A stretch of DNA of 64,000 nt from Saccharopolyspora soli. GTDB lineage: Bacteria > Actinomycetota > Actinomycetes > Mycobacteriales > Pseudonocardiaceae. Made by a program: the position numbers and the translations under genes. Positions 9,944 through 18,564 of this stretch are shown piece by piece. Below the pieces are notes generated by a model that was not told where the DNA came from, made no database searches, and worked only from the letters and a program-made list of their open reading frames with translations. The stretch spans positions 62,001 to 126,000 of the forward strand of contig NZ_JALBWV010000015.1 in the NCBI RefSeq assembly GCF_022678645.1, given 5' to 3'. Every line of letters starts with the position of its first letter. The first letter of the stretch is position 1.

Positions 9944-10624
9944 TCACACCTGATCGGCGCCGCGCACCTCGATCTCGACCGCGATCGCCCGCCGGGCGGC
10001 GTCGTCGAGCACCGCACGACGCGGTTCGGGCACGTCAAGCACCCGGTCCTCGGCACGGGCGAGCAGTTCCGCCAGCCTGGTGTCCGCCCGCAGCGACTCC
10101 AACGCATGCTTGTCACCGCCGAGCACCACGGCGTCCAACCGATCACGCAACGGCAGCAGCAGGCGGACGACGGCGTCGGCCGCCGCATCCAGGGAGCGCC
10201 GCGACTGACCCTCGCGACGCCGCGCGAAACGCTGCTGCGACCAGCCGCCCGCCTTGTTCCGACCGTGCACCAGGTGCCGGTCGGTTGCGGACTGCTCGAC
10301 CTTGCCGTCGTAGGAGATGCCCACGCTGTGCGCGCCCAAGCGCACCAGCACCAGGCCGATCCGCCGCGGCCGGTTCAGGTGCTCGACCAACGTCCGCACC
10401 GCCAGCCCCGGTTGCTCGCCGTGCGGCGGTGGCAGTGGCCCGAACGGCACGTCGACCGACGCCGACGCACCGTCTGCGGCATGCACCTCGACCCGGCGGG
10501 CTTGCACGGCGGTGCGCGCCGCGCCGCCGTGGGACGCGGCGAACCGGTCGAACCAGCCCGCCACCCGTTCCGGGGCCACTTCGACCGCGCGCCCGCCGCC
10601 CGCGAGCTGGCGAACCCGGCTCAC
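9944..10624 (-). CDS. acVLRF1-family peptidyl-tRNA hydrolase
   Basis: This 226-residue protein is of the actinobacterial VLRF1 family, related to eukaryotic Vms1/ANKZF1 and to eRF1 domain 2. These proteins release nascent chains from peptidyl-tRNA on stalled ribosomes. The diagnostic segment is GRNKAGGWSQQRFARRREGQ (about residue 132 onward), where the glycine-rich loop and glutamine are the proposed catalytic equivalent of the release-factor GGQ. The preceding strand VGISYDGKVEQSATDRHLVHG also fits. The start is GTG 10624, in a GTGA overlap with the dNTPase stop. Its neighbour is an ABC-F ATPase, which strengthens a ribosome-rescue context. The family name is from memory and the fit is good. 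Confidence 0.82.
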   Translation of the reverse strand: MSRVRQLAGGGRAVEVAPERVAGWFDRFAASHGGAARTAVQARRVEVHAADGASASVDVPFGPLPPPHGEQPGLAVRTLVEHLNRPRRIGLVLVRLGAHSVGISYDGKVEQSATDRHLVHGRNKAGGWSQQRFARRREGQSRRSLDAAADAVVRLLLPLRDRLDAVVLGGDKHALESLRADTRLAELLARAEDRVLDVPEPRRAVLDDAARRAIAVEIEVRGADQV

Positions 10625-12198
10625 AGCACGAACGTGTCGTTCCACAGCTGGGTGGTCCGGCCCGAGAGGGCCTCCAGCAGTGCGGCGGCCTGATCATCGG
10701 TGAGCGAGGCGACGAAGTCGATCACCGCCCGGCCGCGGGCCATCCGCTCCAGGTGCTCGGCATCGATCTCGTCCGGCTCGCCCGGCGCGACCAGCAGCTC
10801 CGGGTCGTCGCTGCGCAGTTGCGAGAACTCGGCGCGGGCCCGCTCGAACAGATCCCGCAACCGGTGCGGCAGCCGGGCGGCCTCGCTGCGGTCGATCAAC
10901 CAGTTGTCCAGCGCCTCGACGAGCTTGCTCAGCAGCCGGTCCTGGCCGCGCTGGTGCAGCGCGAGGTCGGGGCGTTGCAGCACGAACCGGCGGTGCACGA
11001 ACTTCAGCACCTGCACCTCGTGCCACTGCTCGACGGCCAGCGCCACGTGCCCGGACCGGGTGCTCGGGTGCTCGACGACCTGGATGCCCTCCACCAGGCG
11101 CTGGGTCCACTCCCCGGAGAAGGCTGCGACCGCCTGTTCGGCCTGCTGGGACCGGTCGAAGGGCACTTCCAGCAGCTTGGTCACCAGGTTGGCGACGACC
11201 TTCTTGACCGCGCTGACGAACGCTTCGTCGTCGGCGATCCAGCCGTCCTTGGCGTGCAGGCGGCGGCGCAGCCGCTCCAGCGAACCGCCGGAGCGCGACT
11301 CGTCGTCGGCGAGGTCGGCGTCGCCGCGGTTGGCGAACTCGACGGCGTGCCCGAGCCACTCGGTCAGCTCGTGCGAGACGCTGGTGTGCTGCAGGATGCC
11401 GACGCGGTGGAAGTCCTCCAGGTCGTGGATCGCGTAGGCGATGTCGTCGGCGGTGTCCATGATCGACGCCTCGACGGTCTGCTGCCAGTCGTCGAGGCGG
11501 CCCCGGCACGCCGCGCGGGCGTCGATCATGTCGTCGAGTTCGGTGCTGTAGCAGGAGAACTTCGCCGAGCCGCTGCCCGGCTGGTCCACCGGTTCGGACG
11601 CGCCGCGCGGCGGCGTCGGCAGGTGCCGGGGGTGCGGTTGCGGGCGGGAAAGCCGCGTCCACGGGTACTTCAGCAGCGCGGCCCGCACCGCCGCGGTCAG
11701 GTCCAAGCCGTCGCCGTCGATGCCGCGCACGTCGATGCGGGTGACCACCCGGTAGGTCTGGGCGTTGCCCTCGAAGCCGTCGGGCAGCGCGAACCGCTGC
11801 CGGGCCAGCCGGTCCAGCACGCTCTCGCCGAGGTGCCCGAACGGCGGGTGACCGAGGTCGTGGCCGAGCCCGGCGGCCTCGACCACGTCCAGGTCGCAGC
11901 CGCCGAGCCGGTGCAACCGGGCCAGGTCGTCGGGATTGGCCATCAGCCGCTCGGCGATCGCCCGCGCGACCTGCGCGACCTTGAGGCTGTGCGTCAGCCG
12001 GTTGTGCAGCAGCAGACCCGAACCGCTGGCGCTGACGACCTGCGTCACGCCGCCGAGGCGGGCGAAGAACGCCGAGCTGGCCACCCGGTCGCGGTCCGCC
12101 CGGAACGGGCTGGCGGCGAGATCACCAGGGATTTTGCGCGGACCGGAGCGGCCACTGCGCCGACTCGTCCGAGAAGGCTGCACATCCTGCATGGCCAC
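10621..12198 (-). CDS. dgt: Deoxyguanosinetriphosphate triphosphohydrolase-like dNTPase
   Basis: This HD-domain enzyme of about 525 residues cleaves dNTPs to nucleoside and triphosphate, lowering the dNTP pool. The metal-binding HD elements are visible: NRLTHSLKVAQVAR, AGLGHDLGHPPFGHLGE, FEGNAQTYRVV and IMDTADDIAYAIHDLED. An internal insertion with SRPQPHPRHLPTPPRGASE is a family feature of variable length. The start could be GTG 12198 or ATG 12192 (two codons later); there is no decisive ribosome-binding site. It overlaps the acVLRF1 gene by four bases. It is divergent from the lycopene cyclase gene, with only 49 bp between. Confidence 0.92.
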   Translation of the reverse strand: MAMQDVQPSRTSRRSGRSGPRKIPGDLAASPFRADRDRVASSAFFARLGGVTQVVSASGSGLLLHNRLTHSLKVAQVARAIAERLMANPDDLARLHRLGGCDLDVVEAAGLGHDLGHPPFGHLGESVLDRLARQRFALPDGFEGNAQTYRVVTRIDVRGIDGDGLDLTAAVRAALLKYPWTRLSRPQPHPRHLPTPPRGASEPVDQPGSGSAKFSCYSTELDDMIDARAACRGRLDDWQQTVEASIMDTADDIAYAIHDLEDFHRVGILQHTSVSHELTEWLGHAVEFANRGDADLADDESRSGGSLERLRRRLHAKDGWIADDEAFVSAVKKVVANLVTKLLEVPFDRSQQAEQAVAAFSGEWTQRLVEGIQVVEHPSTRSGHVALAVEQWHEVQVLKFVHRRFVLQRPDLALHQRGQDRLLSKLVEALDNWLIDRSEAARLPHRLRDLFERARAEFSQLRSDDPELLVAPGEPDEIDAEHLERMARGRAVIDFVASLTDDQAAALLEALSGRTTQLWNDTFVL

Positions 12199-12247
12199 AC
12201 GCTAGCCGCCCGCACGGCGATTTCCGCGGTGGCCGTGATCTGATTCG

Positions 12248-13450
12248 GTGGTGGATGTCGTTGTGGTGGGTGGCGGCCCGGCGGGTCGTGCGGCGGCAGC
12301 GGCGTGCAGCGACACCGGTCTGCGGGTCACGCTCGTCGATCCGGCGCCGCGCCGCGTCTGGCCGCACACCTACGGCACCTGGCGCGACGAACTACCCGCG
12401 TCGGTGCCATCGACGGCACTGGCGTCGGTCCAGCAGCGGATGCTGGTGCACGGCACTGACCCGCACGAATGGCGGAGGCCGTACGCGGTGCTGGACAACA
12501 CGGCGCTCTGGAAGCACTTCTGGCGCGCTGACGTCGTCGAGGTGACCGGCCGCGCGATGGCCGCCGAGCACGGACCGACCGGGTCGACGGTGGTGCTCAA
12601 GGACGGTCGGCGGATCGCCGCGGCGGTGGTGGTCGACGCCACCGGCCCGGCCAAGGCACTCTCCGGTGGCCGACCAGCGCACACCTCGGCGCAGCAGACC
12701 GCGGTCGGCTGGGTGGTGAACGCGGCAGCTGCGGAACCGTTCTGCGGCCCGGACACCGGGGTTTTCATGGACTGGCGCCCGGCTCCGCAAACCCGCGGCG
12801 GCTGGCCGACCTTCCTCTACGCCGTCCACCTCGGCCCGGATCGGGTGCTGTTGGAGGAGACGTCGCTGGCCCGCCGCCCGGCGCTGCCGTTGGCGTTGCT
12901 GCGCAGGCGGCTGGCCGGGCGGCTCGCCGCAGCCGGGCTGGACGAGGCGGAGCGGATCGACGAGGAGCGGGTGCGGTTCCCGGTGGACGACCAGCTGCCC
13001 CGGCCGGGACGGGTGATCCCCTTCGGCGCGGCGGCGGGCTTCGTGCACCCGGCGACCGGTTTCAGCGTGGCGACGTCGCTGCGCCGCGCGCCGTGGCTGG
13101 CGGCGGCGATCAGCGCCGGGCTCCCGTCCGGCCCGGCCGTCGCGGCCCGTGCCAGCTGGTCGATCCTGTGGCCGCCGAACGCGGTGGCCGCGCACGTGCT
13201 GCGGCATCGGGCGCTGCGCGCCCTGCTGTCGCTGCCGCCGGATCTGGTGCCGGTCTTCTTCGAGGCGTTCTTCCGGCTGGACGAGCCGCACCGGAGGGAA
13301 TTCCTGGCCGCCGAGGCCAGCCCGGCCGGGACCGCGGCGGCGATGTCGGCGCTGTTCCGCGGTTCGCCGTGGAAGATCCGCCGACGCCTGGTGCTGGGCG
13401 GCCTGTCGGTGGGGCACCCACCGGCCCGCCACGGCCTCGGCGGCGGTTGA
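12248..13450 (+). CDS. Lycopene cyclase family FAD-dependent protein (CrtL/CrtY-like)
   Basis: This 400-residue flavoprotein has an N-terminal dinucleotide-binding motif (VVVVGGGPAGRAAAAAC). Cyclase-family hallmarks follow: PHTYGTWRDELP near residue 40, FMDWRP near 175, and GAAAGFVHPATGFSVATSLRRAP near 260. Lycopene cyclases of this type convert linear lycopene to cyclic carotenes at the membrane. No crtB, crtI or crtE gene is present in the window, so it is an orphan here; a role in another pathway's cyclisation or oxidation cannot be excluded. The start is GTG 12248, and a second GTG codon follows immediately. Confidence 0.8.
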   Translation: MVDVVVVGGGPAGRAAAAACSDTGLRVTLVDPAPRRVWPHTYGTWRDELPASVPSTALASVQQRMLVHGTDPHEWRRPYAVLDNTALWKHFWRADVVEVTGRAMAAEHGPTGSTVVLKDGRRIAAAVVVDATGPAKALSGGRPAHTSAQQTAVGWVVNAAAAEPFCGPDTGVFMDWRPAPQTRGGWPTFLYAVHLGPDRVLLEETSLARRPALPLALLRRRLAGRLAAAGLDEAERIDEERVRFPVDDQLPRPGRVIPFGAAAGFVHPATGFSVATSLRRAPWLAAAISAGLPSGPAVAARASWSILWPPNAVAAHVLRHRALRALLSLPPDLVPVFFEAFFRLDEPHRREFLAAEASPAGTAAAMSALFRGSPWKIRRRLVLGGLSVGHPPARHGLGGG

Positions 13451-13735
13451 CGAATCATGTCCGGCAAATTACGCGAATGTAATTGCGGTTACCGTATTCA
13501 CACCAAGTGCACCAATCGTGCAAGGTGAAGTCGCTTTTTGGGCGCCAAATCCCTACAGATCGTAAGGAAACCGCTCCGTATCGTTGTGTTGATGGCCACA
13601 GGATTACCGACCGGCTGATGTTCCCCCCTGGTCAGGCAAGCTAGGTTGGTCTGCGGGGAGAGAGAGGTCCTCCGCCCAGGAGGAGGAACACTGAGATGTC
13701 GGTGAACAGGTCGTGAACAACGTCGATGGAGCGGC
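13451..13735 (+). promoter_or_regulatory. Leader region with two stacked mini-ORFs before the EAL-GGDEF gene
   Basis: This 285-bp intergenic region is comparatively AT-richer in its first half and holds no long ORF. A TAGGTT -10-like hexamer lies at 13642-13647 without a convincing -35. An excellent Shine-Dalgarno (GGAGGA, 13682-13687) precedes ATG 13696, which opens a six-codon ORF (MSVNRS) ending in TGA at 13714-13716. That stop overlaps GTG 13713, which opens an eight-codon ORF (MNNVDGAA) ending in TGA at 13737-13739. That second stop overlaps the ATG at 13736 of the main gene. The chain GTGA then ATGA suggests translational coupling. Confidence 0.5.
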
Positions 13736-15502
13736 ATGAGTCCGGGCAACATCGACTCCGTGCTTGCGCTGGTTGACGAAGTGCGCTTCGCGTTCCAGCC
13801 GTTGATCAACATCAAGACCGGCGCCATCGTCGCGGTCGAGGCGTTGGCCCGGCCTGCGGGAGCGCATGTCCAGGACCTGTTCCGGGAAGCGGCCCGGCGG
13901 CGACGGCTGACCGAGCTGGACGTGGAACTCGCCATAGCCGCGTTGAATTCGACCTCGGAGCACGAATCGCTGCTGCCCCTGCACCTGAACATCTTCGGCG
14001 GCACGGTGACCCACGACCTCGCCCGGCTCGATCTGGTGCGCAAGAAGCTGCGCGAGATCGGCCGCCGCGAGCAGGAGGTGACGCTGGAGATCGGTCCGCC
14101 CTTCGCCAAGCTGAACCGCGACCAACTGCTCAGCGGGGTGGAGAAGCTGCGCGCCGACGGCTTCCAGATCGCCCTGGACGGCGTGGGCGAAGGCGACGTC
14201 CCGCTGACCTTGGTCGCCGACATCGGCCCCGCGATGGTGAAGCTCGACCGAGGCGTGGTCCAGGGCCTGCCGGACAGCTCGGCGCGGGCGGCCGTCGTGG
14301 AGTCGGTCCGCCACCTCTGCGAGTCGACCGAGAGCCAACTGGTGGCCGAAGGGGTGGAGAACGAGCGCCAGCTGACGGCCCTGCGGCACCACGGAGTTCG
14401 TTTGGTGCAAGGGAATCTGCTCGCACCGGCGGCCCGGCGGCCACCGACGGCGACCAACGTCCCCGGCGTGGCGGCGGAAGTGACCGACCCGCACGTGCCG
14501 TCGATCAGCACCCTGGCGAGCGGGCCGCGGGTGACGGAGTTCCTGTCCCCGGCGACGATGCTGCCGATCGACGTGACCGCGGACAAGGTGCGCAGCGTGT
14601 TGGCCGACCGCCCGGAGATCAGCGGCGTGGTGCTGGTCGACGAGCAGAACCGGCCGAAGTGGACCATCGACCGCAACCGGTTCCTGCTGGCGGTGACCGG
14701 CCCGTACGGGCACGCCCTGCACGCCAAGCGCCCGGCGTCGCGGCTGGCCGACGAGCCGCGGGTGGTCAACACGGCGACGACGGCGATCGAAGCGCTGAAC
14801 ATGGTGACCCGCTCCGACCAGTACCGGATGTACGACGACGCGATCGTCGTGGACGAATCCGGCCGTTGCCTGGGCGCGGTCCGGGCTGGCGACCTGATCC
14901 GCGGCATGGCGGAGTTGAAGGTGGAGGAGGCCGCCGCGCTGAACCCGCTGACCCGGCTGCCGGGCAGCGAGGCGATCGCGCGCGACGTGGCCCGCCGGAT
15001 CGCCTCCGGTGAGATCTTCGCGGTGAGCTGGCTGGACATCGACGGCTTCAAGACGGTCAACGACACGGCGGGCTTCTCCGCGGGCGACGACCTGATCCGC
15101 GCGATCGGCCGCAGCCTCACCGATGCGGCGACGTCGTTGAGCTCGGTGCAGGTGGGACACGTCGGCGGCGACGACTTCCTGCTGGTGGCCGACCTGGACG
15201 ACCTGGTGGCGCTGGCCGAAATGGTGCTCGACCCGCCGCGTTCGGCGGGCGAACTCGACGTGAGCATGTCGTTGGCCACCCTGGTGTGCACGCACAACAC
15301 GGTCGACAGCTACGACGAGGTGTCCCGCAAGTTGGCGCCGCTGAAGCAGCACGCCAAGTCGCTGCACGGCTCCAGCTGGGTCATGTCGCGACCGGGCTCG
15401 GATCGCATCGAGGTGCTTCGCGGGGCTCAAGCTGGGACACCACCGCCACCGCCAGGTTTCCCGACGCACGACCCGGAACAGCTGCCCAGCCGCGGTTGGT
15501 AA
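13736..15502 (+). CDS. EAL-CBS-GGDEF domain protein (probably degenerate c-di-GMP module)
   Basis: This 588-residue cytoplasmic protein has domains in the order EAL (about 15-235), a CBS pair (about 255-390) and GGDEF (about 400-555). In the EAL domain EALARP (35-40) and VAEGVENE are kept, but the metal-binding DDFG is DGVG (148-151) and the ELTE-type segment reads LEIGPP, so phosphodiesterase activity is doubtful. The GGDEF signature is GGDDF (477-481), with no RxxD I-site upstream. Either half may therefore bind rather than make or break c-di-GMP; CBS domains often bind adenosine nucleotides. The C-terminal tail is Pro-rich. The start is ATG 13736, with GGAG only four bases upstream, and it may depend on coupling to the preceding mini-ORFs. 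Confidence 0.88.
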   Translation: MSPGNIDSVLALVDEVRFAFQPLINIKTGAIVAVEALARPAGAHVQDLFREAARRRRLTELDVELAIAALNSTSEHESLLPLHLNIFGGTVTHDLARLDLVRKKLREIGRREQEVTLEIGPPFAKLNRDQLLSGVEKLRADGFQIALDGVGEGDVPLTLVADIGPAMVKLDRGVVQGLPDSSARAAVVESVRHLCESTESQLVAEGVENERQLTALRHHGVRLVQGNLLAPAARRPPTATNVPGVAAEVTDPHVPSISTLASGPRVTEFLSPATMLPIDVTADKVRSVLADRPEISGVVLVDEQNRPKWTIDRNRFLLAVTGPYGHALHAKRPASRLADEPRVVNTATTAIEALNMVTRSDQYRMYDDAIVVDESGRCLGAVRAGDLIRGMAELKVEEAAALNPLTRLPGSEAIARDVARRIASGEIFAVSWLDIDGFKTVNDTAGFSAGDDLIRAIGRSLTDAATSLSSVQVGHVGGDDFLLVADLDDLVALAEMVLDPPRSAGELDVSMSLATLVCTHNTVDSYDEVSRKLAPLKQHAKSLHGSSWVMSRPGSDRIEVLRGAQAGTPPPPPGFPTHDPEQLPSRGW

Positions 15503-15588
15503 ATCCGGCAACAACAACGCACCTGCGCGCCAACAGCGGAAACACCGCGCGGAATGCCGTTTTCCGCACCAATCACCCTTTTCGACGA

Positions 15589-15619
15589 TTGCCCCGCCAA
15601 CCCGAGATCCCCCTAGGCT
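15589..15619 (+). promoter_or_regulatory. Candidate promoter of the GH92 gene
   Basis: TTGCCC (15589-15594) and TAGGCT (15614-15619) are separated by 19 bp, about 47 bp upstream of the chosen start. The -10 hexamer is typical of actinobacterial promoters; the spacing is slightly long. Confidence 0.35.
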
Positions 15620-15666
15620 GGTAACCGGACACCGGTTGACAACGATGTCAAGTCGTGGGAGGGCAA

Positions 15667-18069
15667 GTGCGACCACACCGACGCCGGATCGCCGCCAGTG
15701 CCGCGCTGCTGCTCACCGCGCTGATCGCGGCCCAGTTACCCGCCGCCGCGCAACCCGCCGACCCGGTCCAGGCGGTGAACACCTTCATCGGCACCAAGGA
15801 CGAGGGCAACACCTTCCCGGGCGCAGCCGCACCGTTCGGCATGGCGCAGGTCAGCCCGATCGGTTCGCACTACGCGGGCTGGCAGTACGACGACGCCCGG
15901 ATCAAGGGCTTCGGGCACTTCTTCCTCTCCGGCGCGGGGTGTTGGGAACAGGGCGGGTTGATCTCGACCCTGCCGACCACCGGCAGCATCGGCGCGGGAA
16001 CTGGCCACGACTTCGACATCGGCACCCCGTCCACTTTCGACCAGGAGAACTACGCGGCGGCCGCCACGCACGACGGCGAGGTCGGCGACGCGGGCTACTA
16101 CCGCACCCGGCTGACCGACTACGGCGGCATCGATGTCGAGGCGACCGCGGACACCAGGATCGGCGTCGAGCGCTACACCTTCGACAGCGGCAACCCGAAG
16201 CACGTGTTCCTCAACGTCGGCCAGGCGAACGCGCGCAACCCGGTCAAGGCCAGCGGTCTGGAGGTCGTCGACGACCAGACGGTGCGGGGTTGGGTGCGCA
16301 GCAAGGGTTTCTGCGGCGGCCGGGACTACACGCTGTGGTTCACCACGCGCTTCGACAAGCCGCTGAGCTCGTTCGGCACCTGGCAGCCCGACGGCGGGCA
16401 GTTCGACCGCAGGTCGGTATCCGGCGCCGAGGGCCTGCGCGGCGCGTGGCTGACCTTCTCCGACCCCCAGGTCACCGCGACGACGGCAATATCCTATGTG
16501 GACGCCAGCGGCGCGGATGCCAATCTGGCGGCGGAAGGTTCCGACGGCTCACGACTGCGCGGGTTCGACCAGGTGCGGCAGCGCACCCAGGAGCGCTGGA
16601 GCCGGGAGCTCGACCGGATCGAGGTCTCCGGCGGAAGTCCGGACGACAACGCGGTGTTCTACACCTCGCTCTACCACGTCTTGTTGCAACCGCTGACCGC
16701 GACGGATGCCGATGGCCGCTACCGGGGTTTCGACGAGCTGATCCACCGCGCCGACGGCTGGACCTACTACCAGTACTTCTCGCTGTGGGACACCTATCGG
16801 ACGCAGAACCAGTTGTTGGCACTGCTGGTTCCGGACCGCGCCCGCGACATCGCCCGCAGCGTACTGACCATCCACGAGCAGGGCGGCTGGCTGCCGAGGT
16901 GGGCCTACGCGAACTTCGAGACGAACACCATGACCGGCGACCCGGTCGCGCCGTTCCTCGTGGACCTGTGGCGCTTCGGCGCGCTGGACGGCAGCGAGGC
17001 GCAGGCGTACCAAGCGCTGTGGCAGAACGCCACCGAAGTCCCGCCAGCGGAGTCGCCGTTCGAGGGCCGCGCTGGCAATCCTTCTTACCTGGCACGGGGT
17101 TTCGTGCAGTACGACCCGAACTTCCCGAAGAAGGGCCAGGACGTCGACCCGGCGCACGGCGGCTCGGCGACGATGGAGTACGCGCTGGCGGACTGCTCGC
17201 TGTCGTTGCTGGCCGGGGCGCTGGGCCGGGCCGATGACGCCGCCGCGCTGGCCGAACGCGGCCGGTCGTGGCGCAACTCCTGGGATCCGCAGGTAGCCGA
17301 TCCGGAGCGGGGCTTCACCGGATTCCCGCGGCCCCGCAATGCGGACGGCTCCTGGTTCCAGCCGTACGAACCCATCTCGGACAAGGGTTTCCACGAGGGC
17401 ACCGCGTGGCAGTACCAGTGGTTGACCCAGCAGGACGTGCCCGGACTGCTCGATGCGGTCGGCGGCGCGGACCAGGCCGGTAAGCGCCTGGACACCTTCT
17501 TCGCCTACGACCTGCTGGTGCGGGATCCCGCCCGCACCGCGCGGGAGGAGTGGGTGATCGACCCGTACGACTACTACGGGCAGTTCAGGTACAACCCGAA
17601 CAACGAGCCCGACCTGCACTCGCCGTGGATGTACGCGCTGATCGGCCAACCGGCGAAGACCGCCGCGGTGGTGCGCGCCCAGCAAACCCTGTTCACCAAC
17701 GCACCGGACGGGGTGACCGGCAACGACGACCTCGGCACCATGTCGGCCTGGTACGTCTTCAGCGCTCTGGGCCTGTACCCGACAACTCCCGGAACCGGCC
17801 AATTCGTGCTGAACGCACCACGATTCACCAGCGCCGTCGTGGAACTGCCCGGCGGACCGCCGCTGACGATCAACGCGCCCGGTGCGGACGGCTCGAAGTT
17901 GCAGTACATCGACGAAGTGCGGGTATCCGGGGCTCCGCAGGAGCAGGTGTGGGTGGACCTGGAGCGGTTGCGGGCGGGCGCCGTGCTCGAACACCGCCTC
18001 GCCGAGCAACCCACCGACTGGGCCACCAGCCCCGACGCCGCGCCCGTTTCCCCCTGCGCGGCAACGTGA
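15667..18069 (+). CDS. Secreted GH92 family alpha-mannosidase
   Basis: This exported glycosidase of about 800 residues belongs to family GH92, whose members are calcium-dependent alpha-mannosidases acting mainly on 1,2-, 1,3-, 1,4- or 1,6-linked mannose. The N-terminus is a signal peptide (IAASAALLLTALIAAQLPAAAQ). Family motifs seen are NTFIGTKDEGNTFPGA, FSLWDTYRTQNQLL, HEGTAWQYQW with the likely general-acid Glu, and GNDDLGTMSAWYVFSALGLY. I prefer GTG 15667, preceded by GGGAGGG, over GTG 15655. Likely targets are mannosylated glycans or proteins outside the cell. Linkage specificity cannot be told from sequence. Confidence 0.9.
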   Translation: MRPHRRRIAASAALLLTALIAAQLPAAAQPADPVQAVNTFIGTKDEGNTFPGAAAPFGMAQVSPIGSHYAGWQYDDARIKGFGHFFLSGAGCWEQGGLISTLPTTGSIGAGTGHDFDIGTPSTFDQENYAAAATHDGEVGDAGYYRTRLTDYGGIDVEATADTRIGVERYTFDSGNPKHVFLNVGQANARNPVKASGLEVVDDQTVRGWVRSKGFCGGRDYTLWFTTRFDKPLSSFGTWQPDGGQFDRRSVSGAEGLRGAWLTFSDPQVTATTAISYVDASGADANLAAEGSDGSRLRGFDQVRQRTQERWSRELDRIEVSGGSPDDNAVFYTSLYHVLLQPLTATDADGRYRGFDELIHRADGWTYYQYFSLWDTYRTQNQLLALLVPDRARDIARSVLTIHEQGGWLPRWAYANFETNTMTGDPVAPFLVDLWRFGALDGSEAQAYQALWQNATEVPPAESPFEGRAGNPSYLARGFVQYDPNFPKKGQDVDPAHGGSATMEYALADCSLSLLAGALGRADDAAALAERGRSWRNSWDPQVADPERGFTGFPRPRNADGSWFQPYEPISDKGFHEGTAWQYQWLTQQDVPGLLDAVGGADQAGKRLDTFFAYDLLVRDPARTAREEWVIDPYDYYGQFRYNPNNEPDLHSPWMYALIGQPAKTAAVVRAQQTLFTNAPDGVTGNDDLGTMSAWYVFSALGLYPTTPGTGQFVLNAPRFTSAVVELPGGPPLTINAPGADGSKLQYIDEVRVSGAPQEQVWVDLERLRAGAVLEHRLAEQPTDWATSPDAAPVSPCAAT

Positions 18070-18081
18070 TCGTCAACACGA

Positions 18082-18564
18082 CTACGCGTACGCGATCCAC
18101 CGCCCGCAGGCGATGACCCCGATCCACACCACCAGAGACACCGCCCCGGCAGCCACCGCGGGCAGGGGCGTGTCGCCGACCTCCCACTCCCCGACCCGTC
18201 GGTAGACGCCGAAGTGGAACACCGCGATATTGGCCCCGGCAACGGCGAGCAGCGCGACCTTGAGCTGGAAGGCGGGATTGGCGGCCAGGCTCACCGCGCT
18301 GCTGCTGAAAAGCAACAGCCCGCTGCAAACGGCCACGGCGAACCCGATCCGCGAGGCGGGCAGCAGGAGCCCGGCGACCTTGCGCACCGGAAGCGAACTG
18401 GCCACCCCGAGCAACCGCAGGTCGAACCCGGCCGCGGCACCGACCAGCACGGCGAGTCCGACCAGGTGCACGACTTCCAGCACCGGGTACGCGAAACCGC
18501 CCCCGACGAACTGGGCGATCGGGCTGCCCTGGAGCAGCGTCAACAGGTCGTCGAACAAGATCAA
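18082..18564 (-). CDS. Small integral membrane protein, DUF6644-like
   Basis: This 160-residue protein has four predicted transmembrane helices (about 20-42, 65-87, 95-117 and 132-152). Histidines near the membrane at EVVHLVGLAV and VFHFGVYRR, and the overall layout, resemble small b-type cytochrome-like or copper/redox membrane families; I recall DUF6644 for this type, without certainty. It is coupled to the preceding secreted-protein gene by a TTGA overlap, with TTG as start codon. The function is unknown. A redox or transport partner role for the upstream secreted protein is an inference from the gene pair. Confidence 0.6.
   Translation of the reverse strand: MILFDDLLTLLQGSPIAQFVGGGFAYPVLEVVHLVGLAVLVGAAAGFDLRLLGVASSLPVRKVAGLLLPASRIGFAVAVCSGLLLFSSSAVSLAANPAFQLKVALLAVAGANIAVFHFGVYRRVGEWEVGDTPLPAVAAGAVSLVVWIGVIACGRWIAYA

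Noticed and set aside
9907-12243. 778-residue plus-strand open frame opposite acVLRF1 and the dNTPase
   Set aside because: Low-complexity Arg/Pro/Ala content, while the opposite strand shows intact catalytic motifs of known families.
13604-15676. 690- and 600-residue minus-strand frames opposite the EAL-GGDEF gene
   Set aside because: Composition typical of antisense shadow frames (Arg, Ser, His rich); no family motif; the plus strand carries recognisable EAL, CBS and GGDEF segments.
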